A stretch of DNA of 64,000 nt, taken from positions 5,033,983 through 5,097,982 of the forward strand of contig NC_134541.1 in the NCBI RefSeq assembly GCF_050624435.1, in the 5' to 3' direction. Both the position numbers and the translations under genes were made by a program. The notes under the pieces are model-generated. The model was not told where the DNA came from and made no database searches. It worked only from the letters and a program-made list of their open reading frames with translations. The stretch comes from Tenrec ecaudatus (Eukaryota; Chordata; Mammalia; Afrosoricida; Tenrecidae). Shown here one piece after another: positions 11,146-24,737 of the stretch (its first letter is position 1; each line of letters begins with the position of its first letter).

Positions 11146-13767
11146 GGGGGGCACTGACTCATCACAGTTATCCACTGATACAGTGGGGGGCAGTTATTCT
11201 CTGACTCATGGTGGGGGGGAACAGTTATTCTCTGACGCATGGTGGGGGGGAACAGTTATTCTCTGACGCATGGTGGGGGGGAACAGTTATTCTCTGACGC
11301 ATGGTGGGGGCCAGTTATTCTCTGACGCATGGTGGGGGGCACAGTTATTCTCTGACGCATGGTGGGGGCGGCAAGGTTATTCTCTGACTCATGGTGGGGG
11401 GCCCAGTTATACTCTGACTCATAGTTGGGGGGCAGTTATTCTCTGACTCAAGGGGGGGCACAGTTATTCTCTGACTCATGGTGGGGGGGCACAGTTATCC
11501 TCTGACTCATGGTGAGGGGGTGCACAGTTATTCTCTGACTCATGCTGGGGGCACAGATATTCTCTGACGCATGGTGGGGGGGCACAATTATTCTCTGACT
11601 CATGGTGGGGGGCACAGTTATTCTCTGACTCATGGGTGGGCACAGTTATTATGTGACTCACGGTGGGGGGGCACAGTTATTCTCTGACTCATGGTGGGGC
11701 ACAGATATTCTCTGACTCATGGTGGGGGGGAACAGTTATTCTCTGACGCATGGTGGAGGGCACAGTTATTCTCTGACGCATGGTGGGGGCCACAGTTATT
11801 CTCTGACGCATGGTGGGGGACACAGTTATTCTCTGACGCATGGTGGGGGGCAGTTATTCTCTGATGCATGGTGGGGGCGGCAGAGTTATTCTCTGACTCA
11901 TGGTGGGGGGCCCAGTTATTCTCTGACTCATAGTTGGGGGGCAGTTATTCTCTGACTCAAGGGGGGGCACAGTTATTCTGACTCATGGTGGGGGGGCACA
12001 GTTATCCTCTGACTCATGGTGAGGGGGTGCACAGTTATTCTCTGACTCATGCTGGGGGCACAGATATTCTCTGACGCATGGTGGGGGGGCACAGTTATTC
12101 TCTGACTCATGTTGGGGGGCACAGTTATTCTCTGACTCACAGTTGGGGGGGCACAGTTATTATCTGACTCATGGGGGGCACAGTTATTATCTGACTCACG
12201 GTGGGGGGGCACAGTTATCCTCTGACTCATGGTGGGGGGGCACAGTTATTCTCTGACTCACGGTGGGGGGGCACAGTTATTCTCTGACTCATGGTGGGGG
12301 GCACAGTTAATCTCTGACTCATGGTGGGGGCACAGTTATTCTCTGACTCACGGTGGGGGGACACAGTTATTCTCTGACTCATAGTGGGGGCACAGTTATT
12401 CTCTGTCTGATGGTGGGGGGGGCACAATTATTCTCTGACTCATGGTGGGGGCACAGTTATTCTCGGACTCAGGGTGGGGGGGCACAGTTATTCGCTGACT
12501 CATGGTGTGGGGGCACAGTTATCCTCTGACTCATGGTGAGGGGGTGCACAGCTATTCTCTGACTCATGGTGGGGGCGGCACAGTTATACTCTGACTCATG
12601 GTGGGGGGGCAGAGTTATTCTCTGACTCATTTGGGGGCAGTTATTCTCTGACTCATGGGGAGGCACAGTTATTCTCTGACTCATGGTGGGAGGGGACAGT
12701 TATTCTCTGACTCATGGTGGGTGGGCACAGTTATCCTCTGACTCATGGTGAAGGGGTGCACAGTTATTCTCTGACTCATGCTGGGGGCACAGATTTTCTC
12801 TGACTCATAGTTGGGGCGACACAGTTATTCTCTGACTCATGGTGGGGGGGAACAGTTATTCTCTGACGCATGGTGGGGGGCACAGTTATTATCTGACTCA
12901 CGGTGGGGGTGCACAGTTATTCTCTGATTCATGGTGGGGGGGCACAGTTATTCTCTGACTCATGGTGGGGTCACAGTTATTCTCTGACTCATGGTGGGGG
13001 TGCACAGTTATTCTCTGACTCATGGTGGGGTCGGCAGAGTTATACTCTGACTCATGGTGGGGGGGCAAAGTTATTCTCTGACTCATGGTTGGGGGGCAGA
13101 GTTATTTTCTGACTCATAGGGGGGCACAGTTATTCTCTGCCTCACGGTGGGGGGGCACAGTTATTCTCTGACTCATGGTGGGGGCACAGATATTCTCTGA
13201 CTCACGGTGGGGGGGCACAGTTATTCTCTGACTCATGGTGGGGGCACAGTTATTCTCTGACTCATGGTGTGGGGGCACAGTTATCCTCTGACTCAGGTTG
13301 GGGGGGCACAGTTATTCTCTGACTCTTGGAGGGGGGGCACAGCTATTCTCTGACTCATGGTGGGGGCACAGTTATTCTCTTACTCATGGTGGGGGGGCAC
13401 AGTTATTCTCTGACGCATGGTGGGGGGCACAGTTATTCTCTGACTCACGGTGGGGGGGCACAGTTATTCTCTGACTCATGGTGGTGGCGGTATAGTTATA
13501 CTCTGACTCATGGTGGGGGGGCACAGTTATTCTTTGACTCATGGTGGGGCACAGTTATTCTCTGACTCACGGTGGGGGAGCAGTTATTTACTGACTCATG
13601 GTGGGGGTGGCAAAATTATTCTCTGACTCAAGGTGGGGGCACAGTTATTCTCTGACTCACGGTGGGGGAGCAGTTATTCACTGACTCATGGTGGGGGGGG
13701 CAAAATTATTCTCTGACTCAAGGTGGGGGCACAGTTATTCTCTGACTCACGGTGGGGGGGCACAGTT

Positions 13768-16700
13768 ATTCTCTGACTCATGGTGTGGGGGGCACAGTTA
13801 TTCTCTGACTCACGGTGGGGGGGCACAGTTATTCTCTGACTCATGGTGTGAGGGGCAAAATAATTCTCTGACTCATGGTGGGGGCACAGATATTCTCTGA
13901 CTCACGGTGGGGGGACACAGTTATTCTCTGACTCATGGTGGGGGGGCACAGTTTATCTCTGACTCATGGTGGGGGGCACAGTTATTCTCTGACTCATGGG
14001 GGGGCACAGTTATTCTCTGACTCACGGTGGGGGGGCACAGTTATTCTCTGACTCATGGTGGGGGGGGCAAAATTCTTCTCTGACTCATGGTGGGGGCACA
14101 GTTATTCTCTGACTCACGGTGGGGGGCCACAATTATTCTCTGACTCATGGTGGGGGCACAGTTATTCTCTGACTCATTGTGGGGGGGGCAAAATTATTCT
14201 CTGACGCATGCTGGGGGCACAGTTATTCTCTGACTCATGGTGGGGGGGCCACAGTTATTCTCTGACTCATGGTGGGGGCACAGTTATTCTCTGACTCATG
14301 GTGGGGGGGGCAAACTTATTCTCTGACTCATGGGGGGCACAGTTATTCTCTGACTCATGGTGGGGGGGCACAGTTATTCTCTGACTCACGGTGGGGGGCA
14401 CAGTTATTCTCTGACTCATGGGGGGGCACAGTTATTCTCTAACTCACGGTGGGGGGCACAGTTATTCTCTGACTCATGGTGGGGGGCACAGTTATTCTCT
14501 GACTCATGGTAGGGGGCACAGTTATTCTCTGACTCATGGGAGGGGCACAGTTATTCTCTAACTCACGGTGGTGGGGCACAGTTATTCTCTGACTCATGGT
14601 GGGGGGGGCAAAATTATTCTCTGACTCATGTCGGGGGCAGAGTTATTCTCTGACTCAGGGTGGGCGGGCACAGTTATTCTCTGACTCACGGTGGGGGGCA
14701 CAGTTATTCTCTGACTTATGGTGGGGTGGGCAAAATTCTTCTCTGACTCATGGTGGGGGCACAGTTATTCTCTGACTCATGGTGGGGGCACAGTTATTCT
14801 CTGACTCATTGTGGGGGGGGGCAAAATTATTCTCTGACGGAAGCTGGGGGCACAGTTATTCTCTGACTCATGGTGGGGGGGCCACAGTTATTCTCTGACT
14901 CATGGTGGGGCGGCACAGTTATTCTCTGACTCATGGTGGGGGGCAAAATTATTCTCTGACTCATGTCGGGGGCACAGTCATTCTCTGACTCATGGTGGGG
15001 GGGCACAGTTATTCTCTGACTCACGGTGGGGGGGCACAGTTTATCTCTGACTCATGGTGGGGGGCACAGTTAGTCTCTGACTCATGGGGGGCACAGTTAT
15101 TCTCTGACTCACGGTGGGGGGGCACAGTTATTCTCTGACTCATGGTGGGGGGGGCAAAATTCTTCTCTGACTCATGGTGGGGGCACAGTTATTCTCTGAC
15201 TCACGGTGGGGGGCCACAATTATTCTCTGACTCATGGTGGGGGCACAGTTATTCTCTGACTCATTGTGGGGGGGGCAAAATTATTCTCTGACGCATGCTG
15301 GGGGCACAGTTATTCTCTGACTCATGGTGTGGGGGCCACAGTTATTCTCTGACTCATGGTGGGGGCACAGTTATTCTCTGACTCATGGTGGGCGCACAGT
15401 TATTCTCTGACTCATTGTGGGGGGCACAGTAATTCTCTGACTCATGGGGGGGGCAAAATTATTCTCTGACTTATGTCGGGGCACAGTTATTCTCTGACTC
15501 ATGGTGTGGGGGCACATTTATTCTTGACTCACGGTGTGGGGGCACAGTTTATCTCTGACTCATTGTGGGGGCGGCACAGTTATACTCTGACTCATGGTGG
15601 GGGGCACAGTTATTCTCTGACTCATGGGGGGGGCACAGTTATTCTCTAACTCACGGTGGTGGGGCACAGTTATTCTCTGACTCATGGTGGGGGGCACAGT
15701 TATTCTCTGACTCATGGGAGGGGCACAGTTATTCTCTAACTCATGGTGGTGGGGCACAGTTATTCTCTGACTCATGGTGGGGGGGGCAAAATTATTCTCT
15801 GACTCATGTCGGGGGCAGAGTTATTCTCTGACTCATGGTGGGTGGGCACAGTTATTCTCTGACTCACGGTGGGGGGCACAGTTATTCTCTGACTCATGGT
15901 GGGGTGGGCAAAATTATTCTCTGACGCATGCTGGGGGCACAGTTATTCTCTGACTCATGGTGGGGGGGCCACAGTTATTCTCTGACTCATGGTGGGGGCA
16001 CAGTTATTCTCTGACTCACGGTGGGGGGGCACACTTATTCTCTGACTCATGGTAGGGGGGGCAAACTTATTCTCTGACTCATGGGGGGCACAGTTATTCT
16101 CTGACTCATGGTGGGGGCACAGTTATTCTCTGACTCATTGTGGGGGGCACAGTAATTCTCTGACTCATGGTGGGGGGCACAGTTATTCTCTGACTTACGG
16201 TGGGGGGGCACAGTTATTCTCTGACTCACGGTGGGGGGGCACACTTATTCTCTGACTCATGGTGGGGGCACAGTTATTCTCTGACTCATTGTGGGGGGGG
16301 CAAAATTATTCTCTGACGGAAGCTGGGCGCACAGTTATTCTCTGACTCATGGTGGGGGGGCCACAGTTATTCTCTGACTCATGGTGGGGGCACAGTTATT
16401 CTCTGACTCACGGTGGGGGGACACAGTTATTCTCTGACTCATGGTGGGGGGCAAAATTATTCTCTGACTCATGTCGGGGGCACAGTCATTCTCTGACTCA
16501 TGGTGGGGGGGCACAGTTATTCTCTGACTCACGGTGGGGGGGCACAGTTTATCTCTGACTCATGGTGGGGGCACAGTTATTCTCTGACTCACGGTGGGGG
16601 GACACAGTTATTCTCTGACTCATGGTGGGGGGCAAAATTATTCTCTGACTCATGTCGGGGGCACAGTCATTCTCTGACTCATGGTGGGGGGGCACAGTTA

Positions 16701-17874
16701 TTCTCTGACTCATGGTGGGGGCACAGTTATTCTCTGACTCATTGTGGGGGGGGCAAAATTATTCTCTGACGCATGCTGGGGGCACAGTTATTCTCTGACT
16801 CATGGTGGGGGGGCCACAGTTATTCTCTGACTCATGGTGGGGGCACAGTTATTCTCTGACTCATGGTGGGCGCACAGTTATTCTCTGACTCATTGTGGGG
16901 GGCACAGTAATTCTCTGACTCATGGGGGGGGCAAAATTATTCTCTGACTTATGTCGGGGCACAGTTATTCTCTGACTCATGGTGTGGGGGCACATTTATT
17001 CTTGACTCACGGTGTGGGGGCACAGTTTATCTCTGACTCATTGTGGGGGCGGCACAGTTATACTCTGACTCATGGTGGGGGGCACAGTTATTCTCTGACT
17101 CATGGGAGGGGCACAGTTATTCTCTAACTCACGGTGGTGGGGCACAGTTATTCTCTGACTCATGGTGGGGGGGGCAAAATTATTCTCTGACTCATGTCGG
17201 GGGCAGAGTTATTCTCTGACTCATGGTGGGTGGGCACAGTTATTCTCTGACTCACGGTGGGGGGCACAGTTATTCTCTGACTCATGGTGGGGTGAGCAAA
17301 ATTATTCTCTGACGCATGCTGGGGGCACAGTTATTCTCTGACTCATGGTGGGGGGGCCACAGTTATTCTCTGACTCATGGTGGGGGCACAGTTATTCTCT
17401 GACTCACGGTGGGGGGGCACACTTATTCTCTGACTCATGGTAGGGGGGGCAAACTTATTCTCTGACTCATGGGGGGCACAGTTATTCTCTGACTCATGGT
17501 GGGGGCACAGTTATTCTCTGACTCATTGTGGGGGGCACAGTAATTCTCTGACTCATGGTGGGGGGCACAGTTATTCTCTGACTCACGGTGGGGGGGCACA
17601 GTTATTCTCTGACTCACGGTGGGGGGGGCACACTTATTCTCTGACTCATGGTGGGGGGGCACAGTTTATCTCTGACTCATTGTGGGGGTGGCACAGTTAT
17701 ACTCTGACTCATGGTGGGGGGGCACAGTTATTCTCTGACTCATGTTTGGGGGGTACAGTTATTCTCTGACTCATGGGGGGGCACAGTTATTCTCTGACTC
17801 ACGGTGGGGGGCACAGTTATTCTCTGACTCATGGGGGGGGCAAAATTATTTTCTGACTCATGGGGGGCACAGTT
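13768..17874 (+). repeat. Copy A of a 4.1-kb tandem duplication in the array
   Basis: The exact order of variant units here repeats 4107 bases downstream (for example 13861 with 17968, 14071 with 18178, 14311 with 18418). The offset becomes 4139 from about 15000, after one extra unit in copy B. Boundaries are estimated from where the unit order diverges. Confidence 0.85.
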
Positions 17875-20800
17875 ATTCTCTGACTCATGGTGTGGGGGGC
17901 ACAGTTATTCTCTGACTCACGGTGGGGGGGCACAGTTATTCTCTGACTCATGGTGTGAGGGGCAAAATAATTCTCTGACTCATGGTGGGGGCACAGATAT
18001 TCTCTGACTCACGGTGGGGGGACACAGTTATTCTCTGACTCATGGTGGGGGGGCACAGTTTATCTCTGACTCATGGTGGGGGGCACAGTTATTCTCTGAC
18101 TCATGGGGGGGCACAGTTATTCTCTGACTCACGGTGGGGGGGCACAGTTATTCTCTGACTCATGGTGGGGGGGGCAAAATTCTTCTCTGACTCATGGTGG
18201 GGGCACAGTTATTCTCTGACTCACGGTGGGGGGCCACAATTATTCTCTGACTCATGGTGGGGGCACAGTTATTCTCTGACTCATTGTGGGGGGGGCAAAA
18301 TTATTCTCTGACGCATGCTGGGGGCACAGTTATTCTCTGACTCATGGTGGGGGGGCCACAGTTATTCTCTGACTCATGGTGGGGGCACAGTTATTCTCTG
18401 ACTCATGGTGGGGGGGGCAAACTTATTCTCTGACTCATGGGGGGCACAGTTATTCTCTGACTCATGGTGGGGGGGGCACAGTTATTCTCTGACTCACGGT
18501 GGGGGGCACAGTTATTCTCTGACTCATGGGGGGGCACAGTTATTCTCTAACTCACGGTGGGGGGCACAGTTATTCTCTGACTCATGGTGGGGGGCACAGT
18601 TATTCTCTGACTCATGGTAGGGGGCACAGTTATTCTCTGACTCATGGGAGGGGCACAGTTATTCTCTAACTCACGGTGGTGGGGCACAGTTATTCTCTGA
18701 CTCATGGTGGGGGGGGCAAAATTATTCTCTGACTCATGTCGGGGGCAGAGTTATTCTCTGACTCAGGGTGGGCGGGCACAGTTATTCTCTGACTCACGGT
18801 GGGGGGCACAGTTATTCTCTGACTTATGGTGGGGTGGGCAAAATTCTTCTCTGACTCATGGTGGGGGCACAGTTATTCTCTGACTCATGGTGGGGGCACA
18901 GTTATTCTCTGACTCATTGTGGGGGGGGGCAAAATTATTCTCTGACGGAAGCTGGGGGCACAGTTATTCTCTGACTCATGGTGGGGGGGCCACAGTTATT
19001 CTCTGACTCATGGTGGGGCGGCACAGTTATTCTCTGACTCACGGTGGGGGGACACAGTTATTCTCTGACTCATGGTGGGGGGCAAAATTATTCTCTGACT
19101 CATGTCGGGGGCACAGTCATTCTCTGACTCATGGTGGGGGGGCACAGTTATTCTCTGACTCACGGTGGGGGGGCACAGTTTATCTCTGACTCATGGTGGG
19201 GGGCACAGTTAGTCTCTGACTCATGGGGGGCACAGTTATTCTCTGACTCACGGTGGGGGGGCACAGTTATTCTCTGACTCATGGTGGGGGGGGCAAAATT
19301 CTTCTCTGACTCATGGTGGGGGCACAGTTATTCTCTGACTCACGGTGGGGGGCCACAATTATTCTCTGACTCATGGTGGGGGCACAGTTATTCTCTGACT
19401 CATTGTGGGGGGGGCAAAATTATTCTCTGACGCATGCTGGGGGCACAGTTATTCTCTGACTCATGGTGTGGGGGCCACAGTTATTCTCTGACTCATGGTG
19501 GGGGCACAGTTATTCTCTGACTCATGGTGGGCGCACAGTTATTCTCTGACTCATTGTGGGGGGCACAGTAATTCTCTGACTCATGGGGGGGGCAAAATTA
19601 TTCTCTGACTTATGTCGGGGCACAGTTATTCTCTGACTCATGGTGTGGGGGCACATTTATTCTTGACTCACGGTGTGGGGGCACAGTTTATCTCTGACTC
19701 ATTGTGGGGGCGGCACAGTTATACTCTGACTCATGGTGGGGGGCACAGTTATTCTCTGACTCATGGGGGGGGCACAGTTATTCTCTAACTCACGGTGGTG
19801 GGGCACAGTTATTCTCTGACTCATGGTGGGGGGCACAGTTATTCTCTGACTCATGGGAGGGGCACAGTTATTCTCTAACTCATGGTGGTGGGGCACAGTT
19901 ATTCTCTGACTCATGGTGGGGGGGGCAAAATTATTCTCTGACTCATGTCGGGGGCAGAGTTATTCTCTGACTCATGGTGGGTGGGCACAGTTATTCTCTG
20001 ACTCACGGTGGGGGGCACAGTTATTCTCTGACTCATGGTGGGGTGGGCAAAATTATTCTCTGACGCATGCTGGGGGCACAGTTATTCTCTGACTCATGGT
20101 GGGGGGGCCACAGTTATTCTCTGACTCATGGTGGGGGCACAGTTATTCTCTGACTCACGGTGGGGGGGCACACTTATTCTCTGACTCATGGTAGGGGGGG
20201 CAAACTTATTCTCTGACTCATGGGGGGCACAGTTATTCTCTGACTCATGGTGGGGGCACAGTTATTCTCTGACTCATTGTGGGGGGCACAGTAATTCTCT
20301 GACTCATGGTGGGGGGCACAGTTATTCTCTGACTTACGGTGGGGGGGCACAGTTATTCTCTGACTCACGGTGGGGGGGCACACTTATTCTCTGACTCATG
20401 GTGGGGGCACAGTTATTCTCTGACTCATTGTGGGGGGGGCAAAATTATTCTCTGACGGAAGCTGGGCGCACAGTTATTCTCTGACTCATGGTGGGGGGGC
20501 CACAGTTATTCTCTGACTCATGGTGGGGGCACAGTTATTCTCTGACTCACGGTGGGGGGACACAGTTATTCTCTGACTCATGGTGGGGGGCAAAATTATT
20601 CTCTGACTCATGTCGGGGGCACAGTCATTCTCTGACTCATGGTGGGGGGGCACAGTTATTCTCTGACTCACGGTGGGGGGGCACAGTTTATCTCTGACTC
20701 ATGGTGGGGGCACAGTTATTCTCTGACTCACGGTGGGGGGACACAGTTATTCTCTGACTCATGGTGGGGGGCAAAATTATTCTCTGACTCATGTCGGGGG

Positions 20801-22013
20801 CACAGTCATTCTCTGACTCATGGTGGGGGGGCACAGTTATTCTCTGACTCATGGTGGGGGCACAGTTATTCTCTGACTCATTGTGGGGGGGGCAAAATTA
20901 TTCTCTGACGCATGCTGGGGGCACAGTTATTCTCTGACTCATGGTGGGGGGGCCACAGTTATTCTCTGACTCATGGTGGGGGCACAGTTATTCTCTGACT
21001 CATGGTGGGCGCACAGTTATTCTCTGACTCATTGTGGGGGGCACAGTAATTCTCTGACTCATGGGGGGGGCAAAATTATTCTCTGACTTATGTCGGGGCA
21101 CAGTTATTCTCTGACTCATGGTGTGGGGGCACATTTATTCTTGACTCACGGTGTGGGGGCACAGTTTATCTCTGACTCATTGTGGGGGCGGCACAGTTAT
21201 ACTCTGACTCATGGTGGGGGGCACAGTTATTCTCTGACTCATGGGAGGGGCACAGTTATTCTCTAACTCACGGTGGTGGGGCACAGTTATTCTCTGACTC
21301 ATGGTGGGGGGGGCAAAATTATTCTCTGACTCATGTCGGGGGCAGAGTTATTCTCTGACTCATGGTGGGTGGGCACAGTTATTCTCTGACTCACGGTGGG
21401 GGGCACAGTTATTCTCTGACTCATGGTGGGGTGAGCAAAATTATTCTCTGACGCATGCTGGGGGCACAGTTATTCTCTGACTCATGGTGGGGGGGCCACA
21501 GTTATTCTCTGACTCATGGTGGGGGCACAGTTATTCTCTGACTCACGGTGGGGGGGCACACTTATTCTCTGACTCATGGTAGGGGGGGCAAACTTATTCT
21601 CTGACTCATGGGGGGCACAGTTATTCTCTGACTCATGGTGGGGGCACAGTTATTCTCTGACTCATTGTGGGGGGCACAGTAATTCTCTGACTCATGGTGG
21701 GGGGCACAGTTATTCTCTGACTCACGGTGGGGGGGCACAGTTATTCTCTGACTCACGGTGGGGGGGGCACACTTATTCTCTGACTCATGGTGGGGGGGCA
21801 CAGTTTATCTCTGACTCATTGTGGGGGTGGCACAGTTATACTCTGACTCATGGTGGGGGGGCACAGTTATTCTCTGACTCATGTTTGGGGGGTACAGTTA
21901 TTCTCTGACTCATGGGGGGGCACAGTTATTCTCTGACTCACGGTGGGGGGCACAGTTATTCTCTGACTCATGGGGGGGGCAAAATTATTTTCTGACTCAT
22001 GGGGGGCACAGTT
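17875..22013 (+). repeat. Copy B of the 4.1-kb tandem duplication
   Basis: Directly follows copy A head to tail. It is nearly identical, differing by an inserted unit near 19035 and a few G-run lengths. It diverges from copy A after about 22013. Either a very recent unequal exchange or an assembly duplication. Confidence 0.85.
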
Positions 22014-23205
22014 ATTCTCTGACTCATGGTGGGGGGGGCACAGTTATTCTCTGACTCACGGTGGGGGGGCACAGTTTATCTCTGACTCATGGGGGGGCAG
22101 TTATTCTCTAACTCACGGTGGTGGTGCACAGTTATTCTCTGACTCATGGTGGGGGGGGCAAAATTCTTCTCTGACTCATGGTGGGGGCACAGTTATTTTC
22201 TGACTCATGGTGGGCGCACAGTTATTCTCTGACTCATTGTGGGGGGCACAGTAATTCTCTGACTCATGGGGGGGGGCAAAATTTTCTCTGACTCATGTCG
22301 GGGCACAGTTATTCTCTGACTCATGGTGTGGGGGCACATTTATTCTTGACTCACGGTGTGGGGGCACAGTTTATCTCTGACTCATTGTGGAGGCGGCAAA
22401 GTTATACTCTGACTCATGGTGGGGGGGCACAGTTATTCTCTGACTCATGGGGGGGGCACAGATATTCTCTGACTCACGGTGTGGGGCACAGTTATTCTCT
22501 GACTCATGGTGGGGGGGGCAAAATTATTCTCTGACTCACAGTGGGGGGAGCACAGTTATACTCTGACTCATGGTTGGGGGGCACAGTTATTCTCTGACTC
22601 ATGGGGTGGCACAGTTATTCTCTGACTCACGGTGGGGGGCACAGTTATTCTTTGACTCATGGTGGGGGCACAGTTATTCTCTGACTCACGGTGGGGGGGC
22701 ACAGTTATTCTCTGACTCATGGTGGGGGCGGCACAGTTATACTCTGACTCACGGTGGGGGGGCACAGTTATTCTCTGACTCATGGGGGGGGCACAGTTAT
22801 TCTCTGACTCATGGTGGGGGCACAGTTATTCTCTGATCATGGGGAGGGCACAGTTATTCTTTGACTCACTGTGGGGGGGCACAGTTATTCTCTGACTCAT
22901 GATGGGGGCACAGTTATTCTCTGACTCACGGTGGGGGGGCACAGTTATTCTCTGACTCTCGTTGGGTGGGGGCACAGTTATTTTCTGACTCATGGTGGGC
23001 ACAGTTATTTTCTGCCTCATAGTAGGGGGGCCACAATTATTCTCTGACTTATGGTGGGGGGCACAGTTATTCTCTGACTCATGGGGGCATAGTTATTCTC
23101 TGACTCATGCTGTGGACACACTTCTTCTCTGACTCATGGTGGGGGGGCACAGTTATATTCTGACTCATGGTGGGGGGCACAGTTATTCTCTGACACAGTG
23201 TAGGG

Positions 23206-24509
23206 GGGCAGTGGCCTTTGAATCACAGGTGACAGCAGGACATCCTCAGCTGGCATTAGGCAGAGGGACAGAAAGTCAGGGACCAGCTGTGGCAGATATA
23301 GTCCTTTTGAGCCTTTGGGGGCTCAACTCCCCACCCCTTCAAGTGGGGTTCTCTGACCTTTTGCACTCTCTTGGGAAGACCACCATGGTGCAGAGCTTGC
23401 AGTAAATTCTCCTTGAACTTGACCTTAGGGAGGCCGCCTCTGGGCCCACCCTCCCAGTCACCAGTGGCTCTGATTAACAGAGAAGGAATGTCTGCCCCAG
23501 CACTGTGCTCTGGGGAAGGATCCCCATAGCTGCAGCAGATTCAATAGGAACCTTTGGGGCCGCGCGTTCAGTTCCTGGGTGGGGCTGTGGGAGGGGAGGC
23601 TGGTCACTACCAGCACTGGGGTCTTTTTAACCACCAACAGCATAAAGAGGTGAACCCGAGACCCTCCTGACTGGGCCATCTCCGGCCACCCTCCTCAGAC
23701 CCAGCAGGGGACGTGCTGGAGCAGGGGCGGGATTCGACCCCAGTGGACTGTGAGAGGCTGTTGACCCAGGACAGGAAGGAGGGCAGGGGCAGGTAGCCAG
23801 CCCTTTCCCCCTGATGATCTCCCCTGGTTTAGTAACGGCTGAGAGAGGAGGTCATGGCTCTGACCAGGGCCCTTGGAGGACAGTTGGGAGTGGGTGGGCG
23901 GGGGGCGGGGTGGGCAGTGGAGCAGCAGGGTCCAGCTCTACTGCTCAAGACAAGTGTCTGACCCTCCAGAAGGCACATGCTGTGCCGGTCCCAGAGTGAG
24001 CGACCTGGACTCTGGTGAATCCCAGCAGAGCCAGGGAGAGCCCCATGCTTCCTTCCATGCCCGTCCCTGCCTACCTGGATGCCCGGGGAAGGGCAGTTCT
24101 GCTGTCCTAGGTCAATATTTGCTGTGTGCCTCATGTGTCTGGTCTTTAGCCCACACTGCCGCAGCTCCAGGAACACAATGGGGTCAGGGGTCGGCTCATA
24201 CGTGGGAGCTCAATAGAAGACGTCACTGTGGTGTTGGTGTGGAGTCGTGTGGGGCCATCGGGAGGGCTGGCCTGTGCACAGGAGGCGCCAAACCCCAGAG
24301 TGACAGGTAAACTGTCTGTCTGTATAATCCCTCTCTGCCAGGCTTCCAGGGCCTGCGAGTCACACAGCCCTACCCAAGTCTGCTGGACGTCCACAAGCCG
24401 GCCACCTCTGGCTGCCAGGGGCATGCCAACCATGGAAGGGCTAGGACAAGACACGAGGCACAGGAGGTGCCCTTGAGCGACGGTGACCCACTGTGTCCCA
24501 GCATCCCTG
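23206..24509. other. Intergenic, nothing recognised
   Basis: Unique DNA between the minisatellite and the small transposon; no gene or RNA supported. Confidence 0.4.
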
Positions 24510-24737
24510 TAAGGTGACCAGATTTTAACATTGGTCAAGCGGGACACCAGTGGGACACCATTGATAAACTCATATCCTGGCGAAATAGCCACATGGCAGC
24601 CGGAAACCGTATAACCTAGCTTGTCGTGCATTCTTGTTGTCCCCCAAATCAGAACTTTTTTAAAACACCGTGGGATGCAGGAAAAAATTTTAAAAATCAG
24701 GACTGTCCCGCCCAAAGTGGGACGTCTGGTCACCTTA
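24510..24737. mobile_element. Short nonautonomous DNA transposon with terminal inverted repeats
   Basis: The element begins TAAGGTGACCAGA and ends with its reverse complement TCTGGTCACCTTA, 228 bp in all. The interior has subterminal GCGGGACA/TGTCCCGCC-type repeats. It resembles old mammalian hAT-like nonautonomous elements, but I cannot name the family and see no clear target-site duplication. Confidence 0.65.

Larger units (their letters stand above)
11146..23205 (+). repeat. 12-kb minisatellite with an AP-1 motif in most units
   Basis: Continuous tandem array of 28-32-bp units, about 400 copies by length. Each unit reads (GCA)CAGTTATTCTC, then TGACTCAYGG, then T and a run of 4-9 G. The TGACTCA core is the AP-1/TRE consensus. 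Variants include TGACGCA (concentrated at about 11225-11900), TAACTCA, CAAAATTATTCTC and GTTTATCTC heads. Because unit length is not a multiple of three, open frames here are incidental. Variant units recur in blocks, showing nested duplication. The left edge begins from a CACAGTTATCCACTGATACAGTG-like seed and the right edge decays into TGACACAGTGTAGGG. The right edge lies 2.9 kb past the PCK1 poly(A) signal. Array size may differ between individuals, and the assembly may be inexact. Confidence 0.97.

Noticed and set aside
11146..23205. Dozens of similar small proteins (MSQRITVPPHHESENN and GGGHSYSLTHGG types)
   Set aside because: Translations of the 30-bp minisatellite; frame drifts because unit length varies and is not a multiple of three.
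11146..23205. CRISPR-like array
   Set aside because: Units are contiguous with no unique spacers, and the host is a mammal.
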